This document shows, in pieces, positions 1 through 4,706 of a DNA stretch of 7,157 nt (position 1 is its first letter; each line of letters starts with the position of its first letter). Source of the stretch: Bacteroides sp. (lineage in GTDB: Bacteria > Bacteroidota > Bacteroidia > Bacteroidales > SM23-62); assembly GCA_030592145.1 (NCBI GenBank), contig JAUVKJ010000085.1, positions 1-7,157 on the forward strand. The letters are read 5' to 3'. Below the pieces are notes generated by a model, which did no database searches, had not been told where the DNA came from, and saw only the letters and a program-made list of their open reading frames with translations. The translations under genes and the position numbers were made by a program.

Positions 1-492
1 AGCATGTCATTTCCTGAAGAAGATTTTGGTAATAATTTTAAAGCTTTGATATTGGCACCAGGAATTGCTTATAATGTGTTAAAGCAATCAAATAAAATAC
101 CAGTTACCTTGCAAGCTGCATTATTATATGGTCATTATGAATACTCGGGAGGTGTTCTGAGTAGCAATGATCTTGAGATGAAAGGATCTTCTATAATCTT
201 TGGTTTTGGAGTATTTCATGAGATGTGTTTAGGTAATAATGTCTCCATAATCCCAGGAGTAAGCGCAGCATATTCATTTATTGGGGTTACCATAAGGAAC
301 AATACGGGTGAACCAGAAAATGACAATGATGAATATGTGGCTTTTGGATTATTTTTACCTTTCTCATTTAATCTCTCTCAGGGTAATTTGCTTCATCTTA
401 CTCCTCAAGTATCCTTTGGCAATGAAGCTACGCTATTCAGTTTAACAATTGGATTCGCCTTTCCGACAAATACATTGTCTGATAATAATTAA
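1..492 (+). CDS. Probable outer-membrane beta-barrel protein, C-terminal part (5' end outside window)
   Basis: The frame is open from the first base, and the first ATG (position 4) is not preceded by a signal peptide, so this is most likely the C-terminal 163 codons of a longer gene. The protein alternates hydrophobic and polar residues in strands of 8-12 residues separated by short polar turns: around residues 33-50 (aromatic, YGHYEYSGG), 62-72, 80-97, 111-124 and 142-154 (LFSLTIGFAF). A long acidic loop with EPENDNDEY lies near residues 101-111. This pattern fits an outer-membrane beta-barrel of the kind common in Bacteroidota, but no family motif is recognisable and the function is unknown. 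The DNA is clearly richer in A and T than the genes to the right (many ttt, aat, ata and tta codons), which may mean a different origin. No terminator hairpin is visible after the TAA stop. Confidence 0.6.
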   Translation, partial: SMSFPEEDFGNNFKALILAPGIAYNVLKQSNKIPVTLQAALLYGHYEYSGGVLSSNDLEMKGSSIIFGFGVFHEMCLGNNVSIIPGVSAAYSFIGVTIRNNTGEPENDNDEYVAFGLFLPFSFNLSQGNLLHLTPQVSFGNEATLFSLTIGFAFPTNTLSDNN

Positions 493-505
493 TGTTAATC
501 CTTCA

Positions 506-517
506 CACACCCACACC
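506..517. repeat. CA-rich hexamer repeat beside the left tRNA-arm copy
   Basis: The top strand reads CACACCCACACC, which is two GGGTGT hexamers on the opposite strand. It runs directly into the 18-bp tRNA-derived repeat. Its 11-bp core CACACCCACAC (506-516) is the exact reverse complement of GTGTGGGTGTG at 2182-2192, on the far side of the tRNA gene. The sequence is simple, so chance is possible. Confidence 0.5.
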
Positions 518-533
518 CTGATTATGAGTCAGA
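516..533. repeat. Left copy of 18-bp direct repeat (isolated tRNA anticodon arm)
   Basis: CCCTGATTATGAGTCAGA is identical to 2107-2124, where it forms the complete 17-nt anticodon arm of the tRNA plus the first base of the variable loop. Here it stands alone: neither flank resembles the rest of a tRNA, so it is not a decayed full gene copy. It has the size and position of a recombination core at a tRNA anticodon loop. It contains the short inverted repeat CTGA/TCAG and ends three bases before the -33 box of the abiEi promoter. Confidence 0.85.
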
Positions 534-536
534 CAA

Positions 537-567
537 TTTGTTATATTTCCAAAATTATATATTTTTG
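537..567 (+). promoter_or_regulatory. Bacteroidota-type promoter of the abiE operon
   Basis: TTTG at 537-540 is followed, after exactly 19 bases, by TATTTTTG at 560-567, matching the known Bacteroidota -33 (TTTG) and -7 (TAnnTTTG) elements. Transcription should start near 573, giving a leader of only about 12 bases before the ATG at 585. The surroundings are very AT-rich. AbiEi antitoxins of studied systems bind inverted repeats in their own promoter. The only one seen here is the short CTGA/TCAG arm of the neighbouring tRNA-derived repeat, so operator use of that arm is speculative. Confidence 0.7.
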
Positions 568-584
568 TATATAAACAGAATTAT

Positions 585-1220
585 ATGTGGATTGAATTTC
601 AGGCAAAAATGGGGTCATTCAGGGTATTCTCCATTGCAGATGTAGAAAAGCAATTTCCTTCCATGAACCATATGAACCTGGTCCGCTGGCAAAGGAAAGG
701 GTACATTCTAAGGCTGAGAAATCGATGGTACGCTTTCAACGATGCGGAAAGCCACGAGAATATTGAATGGTTGTCTGCCAACCTGATCTATGCACCTTCC
801 TATATCAGTTTACACACTTCCCTTTCCTGGTATAATCTGATTCCGGAAATGATAATTTCAACCACCTCGGTTACTCCCCGGAAAACCAACAATTTCTCCA
901 CCCCTCTTGGGAATTTCGATTATCACCGTATCAAACCGGAACTATTTGGCTTTGGATATGTACTGATAGATATGAACGCCTCCAGGAGCGGGAATGGAAA
1001 CAGCAGGAAGATCATGGTGGCAACCCCGCAGAAAGCCCTTCTCGATTTCTTCTATATCAATAGCTTCTACAACTCGGGAAAAGACATGGAAGATCTGAGA
1101 TTAAATGATACCGAACTGGCAAAAATCGTAAATAAAGAATTTTACCAGTACCTTGAAAGGTTTAAGAACAAAGCCCTGGAGCGCAGGATTCGCATAATGA
1201 CTAAAACCTATGGCTTATGA
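585..1220 (+). CDS. abiEi: AbiEi-like antitoxin (type IV toxin-antitoxin family)
   Basis: A 211-residue protein, about the family's usual size, predicted to be the cytoplasmic antitoxin and autorepressor of the AbiE system. Residues 11-52 form a winged-helix DNA-binding domain (VFSIADVEKQFP, then WQRKGYILRLRNRWYAF). Two further segments typical of AbiEi C-terminal domains follow: SYISLHTSLSWYNLIPE at 72-88 and ATPQKALLDFFYI at 146-158. The C-terminus is basic (roughly 193-207). The ATG at 585 is kept because EFQAKMGSFRVFS looks like a family-typical N-terminus and fits the predicted transcript start; an ATG at 609 (residue 9), preceded by AGG at five bases, is the alternative. The stop codon overlaps the toxin start as ATGA, so the pair is translationally coupled. 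In studied systems AbiEi represses the operon and neutralises AbiEii without stable complex formation. The family call is firm; activity in this host is inferred. Confidence 0.9.
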   Translation: MWIEFQAKMGSFRVFSIADVEKQFPSMNHMNLVRWQRKGYILRLRNRWYAFNDAESHENIEWLSANLIYAPSYISLHTSLSWYNLIPEMIISTTSVTPRKTNNFSTPLGNFDYHRIKPELFGFGYVLIDMNASRSGNGNSRKIMVATPQKALLDFFYINSFYNSGKDMEDLRLNDTELAKIVNKEFYQYLERFKNKALERRIRIMTKTYGL

Positions 1221-2020
1221 TTAGTTTCGATGAAATAAAATCATTCTTTGCTGATAGTCTTCGAAGGAATCCATCTCATTTCGAATACATGCTAAAGGAG
1301 TATTTCCATTACCGGATGCTGGATATTATTTTTTCCGGCGAATATGCATCCAGGCTGAGTTTTATCGGAGGCACCAGCCTCAGGATCCTGCATCATATTC
1401 AACGCTTCAGTGAGGATCTCGATTTTGATTGTTTTGAACTATCCAGGGAAGAATTCTTTCAGCTTACGGACAAGGTCATAAAAAGGCTCAGGGAGGAAGG
1501 CATCAATGTCGAAGCCGAAGACAAGGAAAAGGATCTCAAAATTGCTGCATTCAGGCGGAACGTCATATTCCCCAGCTTGCTGTTTGAATTGGGATTGACA
1601 GGTCATAGAGAAAAAAAGCTTTTGATCAAGATCGAATGTGAACCGCATCATTATGTATACGAACCAGCAAAGCCTATTATTCAGAAATTTAATGTCTTTA
1701 CGCAGATCTTTGCCCCTTCTCCTGATATTCTTCTATCTATGAAGACAGGCGCGGTTCTGGAGAGAGGGAAAGGCAGGGATTACTATGACTTCATTTACCT
1801 CTCGGGCCTTACAGATCCGGATTTCGGATATCTTGACATGAAATTCGGGATTACCCATCCCGACCAATTGTATGAAAGGATCCTGGAATCCTGTGAAACA
1901 ACTGACTTCGAGAAAAAATCGCGTGATTTCGAAAAACTGGTGTTCGACCCGAACGAAAACAGAAAAGTCCTGCTTTTCAAAGAATATATCCTGCAAAAAT
2001 TGGATCAATCTGCCAGGTAG
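1217..2020 (+). CDS. abiEii: AbiEii-like nucleotidyltransferase toxin
   Basis: A 267-residue cytoplasmic protein of the AbiEii/AbiGii (DUF1814) branch of DNA polymerase beta-type nucleotidyltransferases. The key motifs are intact: GGTSLR at residues 51-56, the metal-binding segment RFSEDLDFD at 63-71 (D67 and D69 as likely ligands), a basic segment LLIKIECE near 135-142, and the family C-terminal block from K176 through R183 to GRDYYDF at 186-192. Family members are bacteriostatic toxins with NTP-dependent transferase activity; some relatives (MenT3 of Mycobacterium tuberculosis) add nucleotides to tRNA acceptor ends. The target of this protein cannot be read from sequence. It overlaps the antitoxin gene by 4 bp and is probably expressed only from the promoter at 537-567. 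No frameshift or loss of catalytic residues is seen, so the toxin appears functional. The stop at 2020 lies 57 bp from the 3' end of the oppositely oriented tRNA gene. Confidence 0.92.
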   Translation: MISFDEIKSFFADSLRRNPSHFEYMLKEYFHYRMLDIIFSGEYASRLSFIGGTSLRILHHIQRFSEDLDFDCFELSREEFFQLTDKVIKRLREEGINVEAEDKEKDLKIAAFRRNVIFPSLLFELGLTGHREKKLLIKIECEPHHYVYEPAKPIIQKFNVFTQIFAPSPDILLSMKTGAVLERGKGRDYYDFIYLSGLTDPDFGYLDMKFGITHPDQLYERILESCETTDFEKKSRDFEKLVFDPNENRKVLLFKEYILQKLDQSAR

Positions 2021-2063
2021 TTCTGCCTTTCTTCAGTAGGGCATAGTGCCGATCGAATCGGGA

Positions 2064-2079
2064 CGCCCCCCTGATTGTG
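2064..2079. repeat. Imperfect extra copy of the tRNA anticodon/variable-loop segment at the tRNA 3' end
   Basis: CGCCCCCCTGATTGTG matches 2102-2117 (CGACCCCCTGATTATG) at 14 of 16 positions, with a ten-base exact core CCCCCTGATT, offset by 38 bp. It overlaps the tRNA 3' terminus by two bases and shares CCCTGATT with the left repeat at 516. It may be the trace of an earlier recombination or a small local duplication. Confidence 0.45.
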
Positions 2080-2151
2080 GGCCCAGCTGGGCTCGAACCA
2101 GCGACCCCCTGATTATGAGTCAGATGCTCTAACCAACTGAGCTATGGGCCC
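2078..2151 (-). tRNA. tRNA with CAU anticodon, probably tRNA-Ile2 (or elongator tRNA-Met)
   Basis: Read on the minus strand, the 74-nt gene folds into a complete cloverleaf: acceptor GGGCCCA/TGGGCCC, D stem GCTC/GAGC with loop AGTTGGTTA, anticodon stem TCTGA/TCAGG around loop CTCATAA, variable loop GGGTC, T arm GCTGG-TTCGAGC-CCAGC, discriminator A. The anticodon CAT lies at 2117-2115. The G+C acceptor stem with C at nucleotides 4 and 5 resembles the isoleucine tRNA whose C34 is converted to lysidine by TilS, rather than elongator tRNA-Met; the discriminator A fits both. It is not the initiator type, because the anticodon stem lacks three consecutive G-C pairs. No 3' CCA is encoded (CAA follows), so the tail must be added afterwards. 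The anticodon arm is the right copy of the 18-bp repeat, yet the gene is intact, as expected if an inserted element restored it. Confidence 0.93.
2107..2124. repeat. Right copy of 18-bp direct repeat (anticodon arm within the tRNA gene)
   Basis: Identical to 516-533. It corresponds to tRNA nucleotides 28-45 in this gene: the five-base stem, seven-base loop, five-base stem, and the first variable-loop base. Identity stops at both ends (C versus T at 534/2125, A versus C at 515/2106), so the repeat boundaries follow the structural arm almost exactly. Confidence 0.85.
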
Positions 2152-2167
2152 GGGAAAGCATGAGTTT

Positions 2168-2191
2168 GGGTGTTAGTGTGAGTGTGGGTGT
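2168..2191 (+). repeat. Four tandem GT-rich hexamers upstream of the tRNA
   Basis: GGGTGT, TAGTGT, GAGTGT and GGGTGT follow one another without gaps between the tRNA 5' end and the next gene. They would be transcribed as part of the tRNA leader on the minus strand. The last unit plus its neighbours is the inverse of the CA-rich stretch at 506-516. The role is unknown; simple-sequence expansion is the plain explanation. Confidence 0.55.
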
Positions 2192-2192
2192 G

Positions 2193-2200
2193 CAAAAATA
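2193..2200 (-). promoter_or_regulatory. Possible -7 element of the tRNA promoter
   Basis: On the minus strand this reads TATTTTTG, a full match to the Bacteroidota -7 consensus TAnnTTTG and identical to the abiE -7 box. It lies 41 bases upstream of the tRNA 5' end, implying a leader of roughly 35 bases to be trimmed. No TTTG is found at the usual 19-base distance upstream, so the call is weak. Confidence 0.3.
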
Positions 2201-2226
2201 GGGATTTTTTCTTTGCAGGGGAGGCA

Positions 2227-3753
2227 ATGGGGCATTATTTTTGCTCAATTACCGGTACATTGAGAACATTCCTCAGTCATATTACAATCCTGTTTTTCCT
2301 GTTGCCGCTTGCTGCACAGAAGTCCGGTGAGTCCATAGATCTCTACACCGGGCCCGAATTGAATATGGCCAACAACGTCCGGGTTCCGGCAATTTTCGGC
2401 CATGATGAGACAGGGTATTATGCGTATTCTTTTGACTACCGGGAGGCTGTTGAATATCTTGATAATCAATTCCACTCACGAAGGAGGAAGTACCTTGACC
2501 TGATGGACGGCCTTCGGGAAAGGACCCTGCTTGGCCTGTTTCATTTCCATGATTCTATCTACATGTTTACATCTGAGGAGCGGGTGAAACGAATGCTGCT
2601 GTTCGTGGAAACCATTGATAAAAACACCCTGCTGCAGAATGGTGATGAGAGGCTTTTAATGGACGTGAAAAACCTGTCTGGCTGGGGTTCCGAATTCGGG
2701 TTCCGGCTTTCGAGGCAGCAAACAAAGCTCCTTGTTTACAGCAGGCTGGACGTTCTGAGCAAAAATATCCAGGACCTTCATTTTGAAATGTATGGTGTGG
2801 GACTATCAACGGAATGGGAGGCGGACCAGCGTATCGTATACCCGGGCCGCCCACCCAGAGAGTCGATCATCAAGGTGAATGAAGAAGGGAATGTGTTTTT
2901 TATCAGCCTGCTGGATGACCAGACATTAAGTAGCCTCTGGAACGAAACAAAGAACCGTTACCATCTGATTGCGATTACGGGTAAGGGGCAACATATAAAT
3001 TCATACCTTCTGGATTTTCCAAAACTTTATATCCGGGGGGTTCAGATCGAGCCCGGGAATGACCAAGATCTCAGCTGTGTGGGTTTCTATTCTCCCACTC
3101 ACTACCGGGGTATGATTGACGGGATGTTCTATTTTGAACTGGATAATACAAGCGGGCAATTCCGGAACCAGAGGTTTTATGAATTAGAGCCCTGGTTCCT
3201 GATCGAAGCCATTGCCCATGATCCGAAAAAGGAACCTGAAGAAATGCTTGATTTCAGGGTGCGGCAACTGATCCTGAGAAATAACGGCGATTTTATTTTG
3301 CTTGCAGAAAATGAATTTGACCAGCATTTCGATACCTACCAGAATATTATAGCGGCCAGTTTTAGTCCAGGGGGAAACCTTAACTGGAAAAGTGTAATCC
3401 CGAAACGACAGGGCATTGATCCCGGCTCCTCTTTCAATTACTCCTCATACAGTGTGCATGCACCCTGGTACACTGATAAAATATACCTGGTATTCAATGA
3501 TGATGACAAGAACGGGGAATGGCCCCCGGAACAGGGCATAAAGCCATTCCATCCCAATGACAGGGCCAACCTTAAAGTCATTGGCATCGGTCCATCGGGT
3601 GAGATTTCCAGCAGTATTATTTACAGAAAGACCAAAAAAAGGATGAAAACCCCGATACCTCTCCAGTACTATGATATGTTAAACAAGCAGATGGTGATCC
3701 CGTCTTTGCGTCTAAAAAGGTATAATTATCTTAAAATAACCTTTAATGAATAA
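2227..3753 (+). CDS. Secreted protein of unknown function
   Basis: A 508-residue protein with an N-terminal signal peptide: positively charged start region, hydrophobic core ITILFFLLPLAA at residues 19-30, probable cleavage at AA or AAQ (30/31). The mature part has no transmembrane segment and is rich in short beta-strand patterns with aromatic and charged turns (for example YLDNQFHSRRRKY, LRNNGDFILLAENEFD, GGNLNWKSVIP, KIYLVFNDDDKNGEW), suggesting a mainly beta, perhaps propeller-like, periplasmic or surface protein. I recognise no named family, catalytic motif or sorting tag; the end KRYNYLKITFNE is not a type IX secretion domain. The ATG at 2227 is chosen because it gives a normal signal peptide and follows AGGGGAGG, although at only two bases. 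An in-frame GTG at 2182 would start inside the GT-rich repeat and add 15 unlikely residues. The gene starts 75 bp from the divergent tRNA 5' end and its 3' end overlaps the convergent lipoprotein gene by 11 bp. Confidence 0.85.
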   Translation: MGHYFCSITGTLRTFLSHITILFFLLPLAAQKSGESIDLYTGPELNMANNVRVPAIFGHDETGYYAYSFDYREAVEYLDNQFHSRRRKYLDLMDGLRERTLLGLFHFHDSIYMFTSEERVKRMLLFVETIDKNTLLQNGDERLLMDVKNLSGWGSEFGFRLSRQQTKLLVYSRLDVLSKNIQDLHFEMYGVGLSTEWEADQRIVYPGRPPRESIIKVNEEGNVFFISLLDDQTLSSLWNETKNRYHLIAITGKGQHINSYLLDFPKLYIRGVQIEPGNDQDLSCVGFYSPTHYRGMIDGMFYFELDNTSGQFRNQRFYELEPWFLIEAIAHDPKKEPEEMLDFRVRQLILRNNGDFILLAENEFDQHFDTYQNIIAASFSPGGNLNWKSVIPKRQGIDPGSSFNYSSYSVHAPWYTDKIYLVFNDDDKNGEWPPEQGIKPFHPNDRANLKVIGIGPSGEISSSIIYRKTKKRMKTPIPLQYYDMLNKQMVIPSLRLKRYNYLKITFNE

Positions 3754-4657
3754 TAAGGGTGCGCAGATTTTTGATTTTGCCTGATATCTCCTCCATCTGT
3801 TCGGGTGTGATGTTCACATAATATCCCCCGGCCGAAATGGTTTTATTGCTTGTGTCAATCTCTACTTCCCCCTGCTTGTAAAACAGTTGGAATTTATCGT
3901 AGGTTCGCCTGAGGTTCTTCAGCATTAACAAATATTCCGCCAGGGCCAAATCAGAATGGTAATTGTTCATCAATGCAATCAGGCTGTTGAGAGAATATTT
4001 TTGCTCGGCGATTTTGTCCTGAAGGGCAAGGTTTTCAGAATCCATTTTCCATATGCGTGTGGCTATGTACATGGATTCAATCCATCCTCCCATGGCCACC
4101 AGGGAAGCAGCCCCTTCCTGGCTGTTCTTCTTCAGGAATTCATCTGTTGCGGCATAAAGCTCCATTGCTACCTGTGACAAACTGTCTTTATTGGTAACGA
4201 AAAACTGCATGTTCTCAAGAACATCCCCGTAGATCACCCTGGGAATGCCCATATCCCCTGCCAGGTGGTGAATGGCATTCAGGTAGGCAACGGATCTCTG
4301 GTGCTGGCCAAACATTTTAACGTAACTCAGGTTCACCCCATATACACCCAGGTTCAATGCAATCTTTACAGGTTTTTCGTATTTTCCGAACTGGTCGGCC
4401 GGATTCAGAAATTCAGGATAGAAATTTGCACCGACATGATCAAAAAGGCCGGCCATTTCCACAGGAAGGGTCATTTCATAGGAAATTGATCTGGTCTCCG
4501 GACTTCTGGTTTCCTTGAATTCCGCCAGGTTAACGGTTTTTTCCTGGTCTTTCTCTGCCTTCTTTACCTGCCTGCAGCCTGAAATGATCAGCGTCAGGCT
4601 CATCAGGACAAAAAGGATTCTGAGTACTTTGGTTCGCATTGTCTTGGTCTGCATCAT
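3743..4657 (-). CDS. Lipoprotein of unknown function
   Basis: About 304 residues. The N-terminus has a basic start (MRTKVLR), hydrophobic core ILFVLMSLTLI and lipobox ISGC, so the Cys at residue 28 should be lipidated. The residues after it (RQVKKAEKDQEK) are charged but contain no clear acidic surface-export signal, so an inward-facing envelope location is likely. The rest looks mostly alpha-helical, with segments such as YVKMFGQHQRSVAYLNAIHHLAGDMG and a helical C-terminal half ending in a TPEQMEEISGKIKNLRTL-type helix; there is no enzyme motif I recognise. Start: ATG at 4657 is used, with ATG at 4654 or 4639 giving equally good signal peptides; the TTG at 4675 is less likely. It follows the DUF294 gene on the same strand with about 49 bp between, so it is probably in the same transcript. 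Its stop codon lies inside the 3' end of the convergent secreted-protein gene. Confidence 0.85.
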   Translation of the reverse strand: MMQTKTMRTKVLRILFVLMSLTLIISGCRQVKKAEKDQEKTVNLAEFKETRSPETRSISYEMTLPVEMAGLFDHVGANFYPEFLNPADQFGKYEKPVKIALNLGVYGVNLSYVKMFGQHQRSVAYLNAIHHLAGDMGIPRVIYGDVLENMQFFVTNKDSLSQVAMELYAATDEFLKKNSQEGAASLVAMGGWIESMYIATRIWKMDSENLALQDKIAEQKYSLNSLIALMNNYHSDLALAEYLLMLKNLRRTYDKFQLFYKQGEVEIDTSNKTISAGGYYVNITPEQMEEISGKIKNLRTLIIH

Positions 4658-4706
4658 GCTTAAAATGAACCTCAAGTTTATAAAATTACACTTTTTTTAA
4701 AAGATG

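Larger units (their letters stand above)
516..2124. mobile_element. Candidate tRNA-targeted mini-island carrying an AbiE module
   Basis: The interval lies between two exact 18-bp direct repeats, the right one inside the tRNA gene. It contains the abiEi/abiEii operon with its promoter and the 3' part of the tRNA. Anticodon arms are a known attachment location for tyrosine recombinases, and toxin-antitoxin and defence genes are common cargo of such islands. Missing evidence: there is no integrase or excisionase gene inside, and the outer flank of the left copy does not carry the displaced tRNA 3' end expected for a simple single insertion. The unit could be mobilised in trans, be the remnant of a larger island, or be the tRNA-proximal unit of a tandem array continuing to the left. 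Confidence 0.5.

Noticed and set aside
501..533. Left repeat as a truncated second tRNA gene
   Set aside because: Only the anticodon arm is present; there are no acceptor, D or T arm sequences on either side.
1733..2008. Minus-strand open frame of 91 codons opposite abiEii
   Set aside because: It is the shadow of the conserved GRDYYD region of the toxin, with no independent start signal or recognisable domain.
2040..2061. Two short overlapping hairpins (GGCA/TGCC and CCGAT/ATCGG) between abiEii and the tRNA as a terminator
   Set aside because: Stems are only four and five base pairs with three-base loops, and neither strand has a following T-run.
2182..2226. In-frame GTG start extending the secreted protein by 15 residues
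   Set aside because: It begins inside the GT-rich simple repeat, would place a charged, Cys/Trp-containing leader before the signal peptide, and the ATG at 2227 has a purine-rich ribosome-binding-like sequence just ahead of it.
2567..2854. Antisense open frame of 95 codons within the secreted-protein gene
   Set aside because: The composition is Pro/Cys/His-rich with no domain pattern, and the opposite frame has a convincing signal peptide and protein-like sequence.
4675..4706. Separate promoter for the lipoprotein gene (TAAACTTG on the minus strand)
   Set aside because: It has one mismatch to TAnnTTTG and no TTTG about 19 bases upstream; shared transcription with the DUF294 gene is simpler.
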